Shown here piece by piece: positions 11,881 to 22,861 of a DNA stretch of 64,000 bases; position 1 is the first letter of the stretch; each line of letters opens with the position of its first letter. The notes beneath the pieces were generated by a model that ran no database searches, had not been told where the DNA came from, and saw only the letters and a list, made by a program, of their open reading frames with translations. The stretch comes from Peromyscus leucopus (lineage: Eukaryota > Chordata > Mammalia > Rodentia > Cricetidae): contig NC_051066.1 in the NCBI RefSeq assembly GCF_004664715.2, positions 84,860,736 through 84,924,735 of the forward strand. The letters run 5' to 3'. The translations under genes and the position numbers were made by a program.

Positions 11881-12378
11881 AGATTAACCTAAGAAATGAT
11901 AGATAGCTTCATGTCTACCCCTTTGAAGGAGTAGCTACATGTATTATATGGCATTACTTTGTAATTGGCATTTGTTTTATTGCTCTCATTTGCTCATTTG
12001 ATCACTTACATTAGCAAATACCCTTTATATTTATTCAATGCATTAAGGTATAATAAAATACTTCTTCTTTATTACTGCTCAAATTGTTCCTAGGAGTGCC
12101 ATCACATGGTTTCTATGTTCCTTGAGCATAGCTTTATCTATTTTTTTTTTTGGTATTTATTTCATTTAGTTTCTGGGACAACAATATCCATTAGACTCAT
12201 TTTGCATAATTCTGGTCATATTGTATGATGAGCCTGGTCATATTGTATAATCAACCATTTTCTAAGGAAGCCCTGGTTCTGAGATTGGTATTAGGAACCA
12301 TGATCTAGCAGTCTCATTGTTTCTTGGTATCTTCAGTAAGTGAAAACAGAAATGTGTGTATTCAAACACAAACATTTA

Positions 12379-12419
<41 letters not shown>

Positions 12420-12488
12420 ATTTATTCTTGTTATTTCAAATTCTAATCAAGTCTCATTCTCCTTGCTGGTAAATTTACTTCTCACAGT
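11881..12488. other. Unassigned AT-rich spacer
   Basis: Sequence between two oppositely oriented L1 fragments. It contains a T run (about 12142-12151) and a TA tract (listed separately). No coding evidence. Confidence 0.45.
12381..12418 (+). repeat. (TA)n microsatellite
   Basis: About 19 uninterrupted AT units between gaatatat and atccattt. Confidence 0.97.
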
Positions 12489-12891
12489 AAGAAACCTGAA
12501 TCCAAGTCTGAACCAGGGAGCCTGCATGAGACCAACCTAAGCCCCCTACATATATATGACAGTCGTATAGCTTGGTCTATTTGTGGAACTCCTGACAATG
12601 GGAGCAGGGACTGTCCCTAACACTTGCAGGGTTTTGGTAACCTATTCCTCATACTGAATTGCCTTGCCCAGCCTTAATACAAGCAGAGGTGCTTAGTCAT
12701 ACTGCAATGTGATATGGCATGCTTTGTTGATACCCATGGGGGGCCTGCCCCTTTCTGAACAGAAACAGAAGAGGAATGGATTGGGAGGGGGTGGAGGTGT
12801 GGTGGGGGAGGGAATGGGAGGAGAGGAGGGAGGGGAAACTGCAGGCAGGATATAAAATAATAAAAGAAAAAGAAAAAAGAAACCTGAATCC
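12489..12891 (+). mobile_element. 5'-truncated LINE-1 with perfect 15-bp TSD
   Basis: The insertion body is 12504-12876. It carries L1 3' UTR landmarks: gggagcctgcatgagaccaa, gcccagccttaatacaagca, ggggcctgcccctttctgaa, a G/A-rich block, then a poly(A)-type tail of taaaataataaaagaaaaag form. The 15-mer aagaaacctgaatcc occurs exactly at 12489-12503 and 12877-12891, a clear target-site duplication. A textbook target-primed reverse transcription product 373 bp long. Confidence 0.95.
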
Positions 12892-13168
12892 TACTATTGA
12901 CTTACTCGTGAATTGCAGTATAGTGGTTGCAGAATTGTTGAGATGTAGCCCCATGGGAAACAGCCTGGTCTATGAGAGTCCAGGGCTGTGTCCAGCTCCC
13001 TTTGCACTAGTCTCTCAGTCTCTGCTCATCGCTTACCTTTTTCTGGGGAGTTTGTTTTATGTGCTTGGGTTTCATTGAGTTCTTTTGTCACATCTCACTC
13101 TATCTGGGATTCTCCTGATTTTTACTTTGCACATATCAAGCTTTTGTCTATACTGAAGCATTATATGG

Positions 13169-13389
13169 AGTTTGAAAAATTATTTTTATTTTATGTTATG
13201 AGTATGAGTGTTTTGTCTACATGTTTGACTGTGTACCATGTGCATGTCTGATGGCCCAGAATGTCAGAAGATTTTGGATACCTTTAAACTGGAATTGCAG
13301 ATGGCTGTGAACTGCCCTTAGGTGGAGGAAACCTGGGTCCTCTGGAAGAGCAACAAGTTCTCTTAACTGCTGAGCCATCTCTCCAGCCT
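13169..13389 (-). mobile_element. B3-type SINE
   Basis: The plus strand ends in ctgctgagccatctctccag, the reverse complement of the B2/B3 tRNA-derived head. Before it come aacctgggtcctctggaaga, cagatggctgtgaactg and a T-rich tail side. Length and internal words fit B3 better than B2. Confidence 0.85.
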
Positions 13390-13429
13390 CATTATATACA
13401 TTTTTGACAACTCTATAGTGCTACTCATG

Positions 13430-13578
13430 TAGTTTTTCTTTTCTTCTCCCTACTCCCTTTCTTCTTCTTTCTCTCTCTTCCTTATTCCATCCTTCCCTTA
13501 ATATACACCCTCTCTTCCTCCCTCCCTTCTTCCCTCTCTCCTTCTCTCTCTCTCTCTTTCTTTTTCTTTCTTTCTTGT
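13430..13578 (+). repeat. C/T-rich low-complexity tract
   Basis: About 150 bases dominated by pyrimidines with short CTTT, CCCT and CT runs, leading into a GT tract. It explains the Arg/Lys/Glu-rich frame on the minus strand. Confidence 0.85.
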
Positions 13579-13922
13579 GTGTGTATGTGTGTGTTGTATA
13601 CATATGTGTATGTGGGTGCATTACCCATACATTGATATGTGGAGAACAGAGGTCAATGCCAGGTATCTTCCATTATTTCTATCTGCTTCAGTTTTTGGAG
13701 CAAGGTTTTTCACTGAACCTGGAGCTTCCTGTTTTGGCTAAACTTGGCTATCCAGCTAGCCCCTGGGACCCTCCATCTCCACTTTCGAAGTGTTGAGGTT
13801 ACAGGCACATGCTGCTGTGTTTGGCTCTTACATGGGTAATATGGATCAGAACACATGTCCCTTCTGTTTACTCAGCTAGTACTTTACCAACTGAGTTGTC
13901 TTCCCATTCCAGCCTTTCTTTG
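13579..13922 (-). mobile_element. Dimeric tRNA/B1-like SINE with GT-side tail
   Basis: The plus strand shows (GT)n, then atatgtggagaacagaggtc, a ctgaacctggagcttcctg block, tagcccctgggaccctcc, gttacaggcacatgctgctg, and an end like the reverse complement of a tRNA-type head. The same word order recurs at 23742-24082, 41973-43262 and 56083-56440, and inverted at 52545-52885. I do not recall the formal family name. The (GT)n side is its 3' tail. Confidence 0.6.
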
Positions 13923-13964
13923 TTTTCTTTCTTCTTCTAGTCTTTCTTTTTATCTATCTTTATT

Positions 13965-14100
13965 CTTTCCAGGTAGGGTGTCACTATATAGCCTATATGT
14001 AGCCTACATTTGCCTCAAACTTGTTATGTATCACAGACTGGCCTTGAACTTTCAATTTTCCTGTGTCTGCCTCTTGAATGCTTGGGATGACTAGTGGACC
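13965..14100 (-). mobile_element. Old B1-like SINE
   Basis: Reverse-complement B1 words: ggtagggtgtcactatatag, cagactggccttgaacttt, tgtctgcctcttgaatgctt. Strongly diverged. Confidence 0.6.
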
Positions 14101-14115
14101 TCCTACCTCTCCCTT

Positions 14116-14116
<1 letters not shown>

Positions 14117-14147
<31 letters not shown>
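14117..14147 (+). repeat. (CA)n microsatellite
   Basis: About 15 CA units next to the B1-like fragment. Confidence 0.97.
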
Positions 14148-14151
<4 letters not shown>

Positions 14152-15109
14152 GAATTTTATTCCACTTAGGGATGATGCAGCCAGAAGTCTTTTACCACAA
14201 GCCATTTCCTCATCCTGGGATTTGCATCCTCCAGACACCTGAGGAATACATTTCTGTTCATTATTAACTATTCAGTCTCTTATATCAGCACAACATTAAC
14301 GGGAAGAAGATCATCAGACATCAGAGGCTTCATTCATTGATATGGCTGGTGTTTCTTAGAGCTGAACTTTCTAGACACACACTCTGCTCTTATTTTGAAG
14401 CAAAACTTCATATTTGGTTTTTACAAGGGCTGTTTCCCATACTTGGTCTCTTTATAGAGCTGGAGTTGAGATCCTTTCTGCTTGAATTGGGATCTCTCAG
14501 TCAAGAAGCAGTACCTTAGGATCATAGGATTAACAGAAAATACCCTTTGTCTTTGAAAGGGTGTCGGAATAAAATCCTTTCACTGGTCTCAGATTCAGGC
14601 AGATCATTTCTAAGATAACTATTCTCTCCTGAACTGTTTTCATTTCTCAGTGATGTCAGCATTCTGCCTCCCTGGGAGGCCTCCCTCACAGGGATCATCT
14701 TCGCACCATCTTGCTCAGTCCTGGAGATACAATCTGCTTGTCCTGGCACATGTCCCAGGCCAAGACATGGTGAGAGCAGATATGGCTCCTCCTTGTCTCA
14801 CCCACAAAGATGTGAATCTCAGCACTTTGAGTGATGGTTTTGTGGTTATAAATGGTGAGAAATGTTCATGGAATGGAAGGAGCAATGCTTAAAGGTAAGG
14901 GCACTGCATAAAACCCGAATGTTGAGTCTCCCAAGGCTGTAAAACCTTGAGGACTTTCTTACTTTCATAAATATTTCTTTATTATAAATCACCATAATGA
15001 TTAGCATCTGGAACTTTCTGTAGGCTGAGGGAACCATTCCATGAAAAGCTTAAGGAACTGTAACTATGACAAAAATACAATGTCATCTTGTTCTCTGTAG
15101 TGTGGTCTT
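14148..15109. other. Unassigned non-coding stretch
   Basis: No repeat family named and no convincing exon. Short unrelated frames only. Confidence 0.45.
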
Positions 15110-15560
15110 TGATAGTTATGGTTTTAGATTTGAATGAGTGGGTTTATTAAGTATATAGCAAGTGAAAGAAATAAACAGTTAGCAGATAGCAAGATACACG
15201 CAGCAGATAGATTGCAAAACATTATCAAATTGGACCTTTGCAATATCCAGTAGGAATGATTGGAGTAACCCGATTGAGAGTACAAACAGAATACCATGAC
15301 TGAGGAAGCCCCCAAAACGGTCATGATGGAGTAACTGATGGAGAGATTCCTGGGCACAACACCCCCATGGATGAGCTTCTGGTTTCTTGGTCCTACTACA
15401 GGCTTTTTATACCATGGAGTAAACAAGAGCAACCTCCGCTGGGAATAGTTTACCTTCTGGCAGTTCTCAAAGACAATGTTTTTGTTTGTTTGCTTTCCCC
15501 TTAACTATTTGCTGTTCTCCTTTCTTATCATCACCGAGCTAGGTGCCCAGGACAGGAAGT
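15110..15560 (-). mobile_element. Putative LTR with TATA and poly(A) signal
   Basis: On the minus strand a TATAAAAA box (15404-15411) is followed about 260 bases later by AATAAA (plus-strand tttatt, 15143-15148), an LTR-like promoter/poly(A) pair. The 102-codon minus-strand frame across it is then non-coding. Edges and family are not determined; an unrelated chance pair is possible. Confidence 0.4.
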
Positions 15561-16384
15561 TCTGAAATAAATACACTGGAGTTTAGGACAGGAGAGCCCT
15601 CTTTACCCCCAGATTCTGCTCTTAACAAGCTTAAATGGTACATGACAAGTTGCCAGCAGGATACATATTATACATGTGTATAACTGGATTCAACTTTTCT
15701 TATATATACCACTGTTCCCACCAAGGAAACAAAACTGTCTATAGCTCCCTAAAAGTGCTTGATGTATTTCCCGTCGTTTGACTCATAAGAGATTTTTCTT
15801 AATACATTCCTTTTCTTCTCAAATTGCAGATTTTCTATATGGAAGCATGTTAGATATGTCATTTGTACAATAGCTATGTTAGTCATGTAGCTTGTTGTTT
15901 TCCTAACAGCCTTTTGGAAAATGGCTCCTAAAGCAGTGGAGATTTTTTTTATTGGCAGTTAGTGAGAGTTGGGGTGTAAAAGGCTCAAATTGGGAAACAG
16001 TGGACCATGTCTTGAGATTCCTTCAGTTTTAAAAGTCCCTATTTCTAAAATAGCTCTTTTTCTTTAAAATATGTTTTGTATTTAAGTAAATCTGGAGTAT
16101 AACATATGGCTCCATTAATACACACCTGAGGATAGTTACAGAATATAAATACAAATTCAACTTAACCAGTGACAAGAGAACATTTAAAATGGAATGGCGT
16201 TTTGCTCCAGGTCTAGCTCTTAGAAGCATTTCAAGCTAACAGAGGCTGTGACTATAGGTGTGAATTAGGAATAGGAAGAGAACGTGATATGTCAATCACA
16301 GGCAGCCACTGTACTCTGTACCTCCTCAACACTGTGCCTGGAATTAAATTTGACTCATCAAAACATTTCTTTTTAAAACACTTA
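15561..16384. other. Unassigned non-coding stretch
   Basis: No named repeat; may include U3 sequence of the putative minus-strand LTR at its left edge. No coding evidence. Confidence 0.4.
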
Positions 16385-16580
16385 ACTTGACTTTATGATT
16401 GTGAATGTGTGTCTGTATGTGTGTTTGTGCACATAAGTGCAGGTGAAGCCAGAAGGCACTGGGTCCTCTCGAGCTGGAATTCCAGGTGTAGTAAGCCATC
16501 TGACATGGGTGCTGGGAAAGGAACTCAGGTCCTCCGAAAGGGCACTGTGTGATCTTAACCACGGAGCCATCTCTCTAGCC
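16385..16580 (-). mobile_element. B2/B3-type SINE
   Basis: The reverse-complement head is at the right end (ttaaccacggagccatctct). Before it come gggtgctgggaaaggaactc, a ggtcctctcgagctggaat block and a GT-rich tail side. Moderately diverged B3. Confidence 0.8.
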
Positions 16581-16789
16581 TCCAAACATTCATTTATCTA
16601 TTAAATCATTCGTTAGTTTCAAAGCAGGTTCTAATTAAGGGGTTTCAGCTGCAAACAACAGAAACTGACTTAGACTACATTTAATTTTAGTGAGTGGATA
16701 GGAAAATTAACAGAGAACTAAATAGCAAGGCTACAGTAACTTGCCTATGCTTTTTCCACCTGTCTGTGTCTACACTGTTTGCAGTATGT
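16581..16789. other. Possible unassigned ancient repeat
   Basis: The phrase ggtttcagctgcaaacaaca followed by gaaactgacttagac resembles an ancient mammalian interspersed repeat I cannot name. No coding content. Confidence 0.3.
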
Positions 16790-17215
16790 TTTTGTACCTC
16801 CTTATCTATTAAGAAAGACTAGCTTTTGTCTCCCTTAAATGTGGGATGATCCTGTGACTTGCTTCTTTCAATGGAATGCATGTATACCATGAAGGGACAA
16901 GTTTGAACCTGGGTTTTAATGAGCCTTGTGAGTTTCTACTCTCTCATCTGGAAATTTGCCCAGCTGAATGTGAACACAATCAACTGAGAAATGTGGAAAA
17001 GAGATGCCATGAAGGACAGCAAATGCCAGCTCAAGAACTCTAGACCTACAAGTCTCCTGTTTGCTGAGCCTGTTGTAAATTTATGTGCATGCCTCTGAAG
17101 TCCAGGAGAGATGCCATGCATATATAAGTCCAAAATGGTCATTATCAGAATTTTGAGATATGTTAGTGCTGCTGGGCTTTGGGATTTTTGCTGCACAGCA
17201 AAAGCTCACAAAGAC
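16790..17215 (+). mobile_element. MLT1-like ancient LTR
   Basis: Word order fits the ancestral MaLR/MLT1 LTR: 'tgatcctgtgacttgcttc', 'aatggaatgcatgtatacc', a mid block with gccatgaaggacagc, and an end reading tgctgggctttgggattttt then gctgcacagcaaaagc. Diverged, so old; edges approximate. Confidence 0.5.
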
Positions 17216-17427
17216 TTTGGGAAACAGGGCCCTTGTGACTCCTCTACAGATCTGCCACTTCATGTGCTTTTCATAATTCTTGGACCCTATTCATTCCTGA
17301 GCAAAATATGTTAATTGGTTGATCTTAGGTCAGAGGCCTTTACCTACATAGGATGGATTAGAGTGGCTTAGCAGAATTGTCTTGGTTATAAAGGGTAGAG
17401 GACAAGTATAAAGGACATATCCTTGTT

Positions 17428-17567
17428 GACACACATCTGTAGTCTCAGCACTTAGGAGGCTGAGGTAAACCGATCCCAGGTTCCTGGTCTGGATGGATTC
17501 AGTAATGAAATCTCATCTCAGAAGCAAAACAAAGTTACAACAATAAAATCTCACAAAAAGAAATTCC
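17428..17567 (+). mobile_element. Old B1/B4-like SINE
   Basis: Has gacacacatctgtagtctca, gcacttaggaggctgaggta and a degenerate A-rich end. Too diverged for subfamily assignment. Confidence 0.5.
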
Positions 17568-18489
17568 TTAAAGGTAGCTGCTATTTTTAACAAAGGAAAA
17601 AGAGATCTTGGGTGCATATAATACATATCTATGCTAAGCATTTATTCTGTGTACTCATTCATTGAAGAGTTAAAACCTTCACTTTCGACAAGAAAGTCTG
17701 AAGCTAACAAAGGAGCCTGCAAAGTCATTGTGCTAGCTAGGCAGGTAATGGTGACTTGTTATCAGGAAAAGAGTTCTGAAGAAACTAGTGTTCGAACTGA
17801 ACTCTGTGACGTAATGGGCTGTGCAAAGACACAGGAGTGGCCAGGAGCACAGGAGACCTTTGGGACATTTAGAGTTGTATGAGTAAGAGTTATCACAATA
17901 AGTCAAATTTATACTTGCTTTACTTTAATCAAGAGTGGGGATGTTGTGTTCCTAGACTCTGCCAGTTCCTATAGTTTACCTCATCCAGATCTGTTTTTTA
18001 CCTGCTCTACTTGGTCTTGATGTCTGCTACCATGGCTAATAGGTCAGAGAACATCACTTGCTCCGAGTGACACAGAGAATAGGAAAAGGTTAGTGTGGGC
18101 CTTCAGGCTGGGTGGCTGTACGTGTTTGTTAGTGAACTTATTTTCTTTTTTCTATAAACAATGAGGAATTGTTGGAGGTAGGCGCAAGGGCATTTGGTCT
18201 TGTTTAAGTTTATGTTTCAAAGAAATTATACTAAATTAATAAGAAACATTATACTTAAAAACAAAAGATCCAGCCAGAGGCAAGTCGAAGAATGACAGCA
18301 AGGGACAGCAAAGGAGGGAGATCAATTAAGCCATTGTTTTATAGACAAGAAATGATGACTTCAGTTAAAGGGAATGAAATGTTTCAAGTTTACAATCCTT
18401 ATTTAACAATCATGGTTTTTGTCCACTTTCTATTTTTATTATTTGTTAATTTAGTAAACAGGGCTGTTCCCAAGATTGGAAGTGAATCT

Positions 18490-18490
<1 letters not shown>
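17568..18490. other. Unassigned non-coding stretch
   Basis: No clear gene. A phrase near 17820 (ctgtgcaaagacacaggagt) resembles a word in an ancient mammalian repeat also suspected at 62195-62500, but I cannot define it. Confidence 0.4.

Positions 18491-18551
<61 letters not shown>
18491..18551 (+). repeat. (TC)n microsatellite at a B1 tail
   Basis: About 30 TC units directly abut the tail side of the minus-strand B1 that follows, so the tract probably derives from the element's tail. Confidence 0.97.
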
Positions 18552-18553
<2 letters not shown>

Positions 18554-18688
18554 TTTTTCAAGATAGGGTTTTTCTGTACAGCCCTGGAACTTGCTCTGTA
18601 GACCAGACTGACTTCAAACTCACAGAGATCCACCTGCCTCTGCCTCCCGAGTGCTGGGATTAAAGGTTTGAGCCACACTGTCCAGCCC
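18552..18688 (-). mobile_element. B1 SINE
   Basis: Near-complete reverse-complement B1: ggttttttcaagatagggtt, cctggaacttgctctgtaga, cctctgcctcccgagtgctg, ggattaaaggtttgagcc. Good preservation suggests a fairly young copy. Confidence 0.92.
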
Positions 18689-18826
18689 ATTTGTCTTCTC
18701 TTGACAGGAGAAATATCCTCACTTCAATGCAGGAAAAATCAGAGAACTAGGAGACTAGTGGCCAACTAAGAGGCTGCCATTTATGGACAATCTATTACTG
18801 ACTTTGCTTATGTTCTTTAAATTGTT

Positions 18827-21370
18827 AAAAATAAAGAGAATGGAACACCTCCACCCCATGCCATGTGGCTGGGGTAGGTGGGACTCAACTAAATGCAGAC
18901 CAGGGTTTCTAGCCCCGGTCTGCAGAGGACTCCAGCAACATCTTCAGACCAACCAGGAGCCTGCCCAGTGCCCCAGAGGTGCCTGGCAGTTGGACACTAT
19001 TATGATCTCTTTGTGACGAGGAAGAATGGTCCTGCCCAGCACCATGACAGACTGAGTGGGACAAGGGACCCACATGCAGGTCTGAAACAGTTTGCCCCAG
19101 CTCCAAGGAGAAAACATGGGTCCACCTGGCACCTTGTGGTGCCAGGCAGACAGGTAGTATGGTGAGCAAATGTATGGCGTGGTATGTGAGAAAGAGACAG
19201 ACAGAGTGGTTCACAGGACAGGGGCATATCAGAAGAGAGAAAGGTGAGGAGTGGGTTGATGTGGATGGCAATGGTAATGTCTGGGCCTGGGCTGCTGCTG
19301 GGGTCCATGTCTGGGTTCATGGCTCTGATGCAGGTGCTGTCTTTGTTGCTGTTGGTGGCTCCTGATACCACTAAAGGTGGAGTGGATAGGCTGTATAGAG
19401 TAGGCCCCACCCCTCACTAACTCTAGGGAGAACCGGTCCTGCCCTTTACCAGCTGAAGCACTCAGGAGAGAGGGTCCTACACCATGCCTGGGCAGCACAA
19501 TAGAGCTGATCTCCTTCACAGGAGCATGGGCAAGCTGGTCCTGAGGGCATGAGAATGGGAGAGCACGTTGAGCCCTCTCATCTGCTATGTGGTGGCATGG
19601 GTGAGGGAAAGATGGCCTCCTCCCCTCACCACCTAAAGCAGATGGGAGACCTGACCCAACCCCTCATCAGCTGCAGCACTCGGGAGGACAGGCCCTGCAT
19701 CTCGCCTGGGCAGTGTAGTAGACTTGACCCTGTAGACAGGGGCATGGGTGAGCCAGCCCTGAGTGTGTGAGAGGGACATGGCTGGTACTGCCTCCCTCAT
19801 CTGAGGTGCGGTGGTGGGGATGGGGGAAAGATGCCCTCTTCCCTTCCCCCATCATCTCTAGCTGGCAAGGGAACTGACTCTCCACTTTACCAGCTGCAAC
19901 ACTTGGGCCCTGCACCTCACTGGGGTAACAGTAGAGCTGACCCACCCTCATCTGCCATATGGTAGCATGGGAGGGGAAGAGATGCCCTCCCCACCACCCT
20001 TGGGAGGGAAGAGGGTGGGAGAGCTGTCCCTGAGGTCATAAGAGTGGGAGAGCTGCCCCTGCTCCTCCCCAGCGGCATCACCGAGGAGAACAGGCCCTGC
20101 ACCTCCCCTGGGCAGCACAGTAGAGTTGACCCTGTTGGTTGATGTGTGGGTGAACCAGCTCCAAAGTTGTGAGTGTGGGTCAGCTATCCCCACTACTCAT
20201 CTGCCATGCCCTGACATGGGCAGGGGAGAGATGTCCCCCCTTACCCTTTGTGGCCTGTGACAGATGAGGAAGCTGACCTTTACCAGCTAGCACTCAGGAA
20301 AGTAGGCTCTGCTCTTCACTTGGACAGCACAGTAGAGCTGGCCCTGAGTGTGTGAGCGTGGGATAGCTGGCCACCCCCATCTGCCATGTGGTGGAAAGGG
20401 CGAAGGAAAGATGCCCCTACCTCCTTCTCCCCACTACCTGTGGTGAGCAAGGGAACCGATCCTTCCCCTTAGCTGCAGCACTCAGGAAAGTGGGGCCCTG
20501 CGCCTCGCCTGGACAACACAGCAGAGCTGATCCTATTGACAGTTGCGGGTGAACTGCCGAAAATGTGAGCATGGGAGATCTGGCTCTGCCCACTGATCGG
20601 CCGTATGGTGGTGTGGGCAGGGGAGAGATGTTGTCCTCTCCCCTAACCACCCGTGGCTGGTGGGAGGCTGGCCCTGCTCCTCATCAGCTGCACTGCACCT
20701 CGCCTGGGTAACAGAGTAGAGATGGCCCTGATGGTCCAGGTGTGGGAGTGTGGACTCTGACGGTGTCAAGGCAGGACAGCTGGTCCTGACTCTTGCTCAT
20801 TGTTGCAAGGGTTGAACTAGCTGGGGCAGTGCTGAAGGGCTCACCCTGGTGGTGAGGACAAGGGAGAGCTGAAGGGCTGACCAACCCTGCAACTATCCAG
20901 GCCCAGAACCAGGGTTATGAGTCTTCCCACCCCGACATCTACCCAAGCTATGATCTGCGTGAGCACACAAAGGGGCCAGTCCTGCAGACCCAAAGCTGCA
21001 GGATCTCCATGACACAGGGTGTCAACAGGATGCCCAAGAGGAGTCCCAGTGAGGGCCCAGCATAGATAGTGTAGCAGAAACCGGAGGTTTCGAAACAGAC
21101 CAATGACACTTTGCAATGAACACTTGCAAGTAAAGATGTATAGACAAAAGGATTTACTGCGTGGCTCACTATGTCACACTGCAGCTTCCATGATGAGACT
21201 ATTTTTCTTTTTTCCTTTCCTTTTTCTGTTTTCTTTTTTTTTTCTCTTAAATTTTATTTTATTTGGGGGGGGTAGAGTGGCAAAGGCAGAGAGTGGATAT
21301 GAAGGATTGAGATGCATGATGTGAAAGACACAAAGAATAAAAAGAAAGTTAAAAAAAAATAAAGAAAATG
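18827..21370 (+). mobile_element. 2.5-kb composite retroposon with internal VNTR
   Basis: The body runs 18843-21354. It has a unique 5' part, about seven diverged ~200-bp tandem monomers, a unique 3' part and an A-rich end (caaagaataaaaagaaag, then A run). The flanks aaaaataaagagaatg (18827-18842) and aaaaataaagaaaatg (21355-21370) match at 15 of 16 positions, a good target-site duplication, so the block moved as one unit. There are no transposase, reverse transcriptase or gag frames. The 3' words resemble the rodent RMER1 group as I remember it (class 'Other'); that name is tentative. The poly(A) end and TSD indicate L1-type mobilisation in trans. Confidence 0.75.
19451..20720 (+). repeat. 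Degenerate ~200-bp tandem monomers
   Basis: A landmark of the form agctgcagcactcaggaga followed by ccctgcacctcgcctgggca recurs, intact or degenerate, starting at 19451, 19669, 19892, 20071, 20285, 20471 and 20686. Spacings are 218, 223, 179, 214, 186 and 215. Each unit also carries a gtgggagagctg-like and a gggagagatgcc-like word. Copies are diverged by indels and substitutions, so the array is old. It produces overlapping non-coding frames on both strands. Confidence 0.85.
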
Positions 21371-22861
21371 CACTTATAGCAGCAGCTATGGAAAAGTCAG
21401 GTGAAAAGGAAAGTAAACAGCCTTAATATGGTGGGAGATCTCTGCAGAGAGGCAGCCATGTTGTCACCAAGTCTGATTCTGTAAAGTTAAGGAGGGCCAG
21501 CATTGCTTCCCGTTTGTCACTGGGATAGGGAAAACAGAAGACACTTTTCAAGTGAGGGAGTTGAGAAAGGTCTCTGCAATCCTGGTCACTACTGGTCAGT
21601 CAGGGAATATGCTCCTGAGGTACCAGAGAAGCCCAGGCCTGACAAATAGATGTGGGGCAGGCTGCTGGTGACTTTGCCTTGACCACTCAGTCTTTGGGAT
21701 GAATGCCTTCCCCCACCCCCATCCCCAGACTTTCTCTGTCCCCGACACAAGCCCATGGTGAACTGATTAGCCCTACTTTGCTTGTATGTAAGCCTGAGAG
21801 TCTGGGTGTGAGGCCTGAGCTAACTCTCCTGCCAGGAGCCCTGGGCCTGACCTGATGGGCCTGCCAGAATTGGCACCGAAGAGCAGCATCTGCTCTCCCT
21901 CCGCTAGGGTTTGCTGGCTGCGCTGAACAGTTTATTGTGTTATCTTTGGGCTTTTTCTTCCCCTCTTCTGCCAAAAGTAAGGGTGATGGGTCTGGCTTGC
22001 TGGATGTCTCTTTCACATCGTTGGGATATTTCCTTTTATCAAACTGCTTCTTAGGGTGGGTATAATTCAAAGGAAAAGAGATGCTGTATTTAGGGTTGGG
22101 CCTTCACAGTGTTCCGTATCCTAACATCTGGAGGTCTCTCTCTGCAGCATATCAAGCACATTAACTGTGCCCATGCTCCACACTAAAAACCTTCACCTTA
22201 AAATTTTATAAGGATTTTTATATTTTTATTTTATAAATTACTTGGCTCTATGTAAACTTTCTTTTAATTTATGATTGGTTTATGGGTTCTCTATAACCAA
22301 TTTGTATATTTTAGGGAATCTGTGAAGTGAGAAAACTGAATCATTAAATTGCAGTAGATATAATGAAATCTTTTTTAATGCTAACTAAGACAGGTAATGA
22401 CATCAGCATGCTGGTGATTTTTTGCAGACATTGAGTTACATATTTATTAATTTTAATTCTTATAATTTTCTTTGGTAGTCCTGAAGCCAGTAACTGTTTT
22501 TCTACCCAAGTCTGCCTTCTACATTTTCTAGGACCCCAACAGACTCTCAGCTCTGGAATTTCATTACCCTGCTGAGGGTTTACTACAATGGTGCTTCTCA
22601 CAAGATTTTGGCTCTAGCACACTTTTGTGCTCTTAAAAAATTAAGAACCCTTCCCAAAATTTTATTTTTACTCTATATCTTAAAATATAGATGATATAAA
22701 TAGCTATTTATTGTACTAGAAGTTATAACTTGTTGAACATAATAATGAATTGCTTTATATCATTGACATTTTTTAATTTAATATTTTTTTGAGAATTTCA
22801 TATGAAATTGTATTTTGTATATTGTATTTGTATATTGTATATTGTATTTTGTATATTGTAT
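21371..22861. other. Unassigned stretch with one longer open frame
   Basis: No transposon recognised through most of this stretch. On the minus strand a stop-free run of about 141 codons (roughly 22109 to 21687) begins with a Lys/Pro/Asp-rich segment. It has no ATG near its 5' end and no good splice acceptor beside it. A pyrimidine-rich acceptor-like tctctctctgcag lies on the opposite strand at 22135-22147. A stop-free run of this length is expected by chance in 64 kb, so I do not call a gene. The right end contains a TATTGTA-type tandem tract (22808-22861). Confidence 0.45.

Noticed and set aside
15124..15432. 102-codon hydrophobic minus-strand frame resembling a membrane protein
   Set aside because: Spans a putative LTR between its TATA and poly(A) signals. 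Hydrophobicity follows from T-rich codons.
18909..20769. Many overlapping frames of 60-136 codons on both strands
   Set aside because: They arise from the GC-rich tandem monomers of the composite retroposon; no frame is conserved from monomer to monomer.
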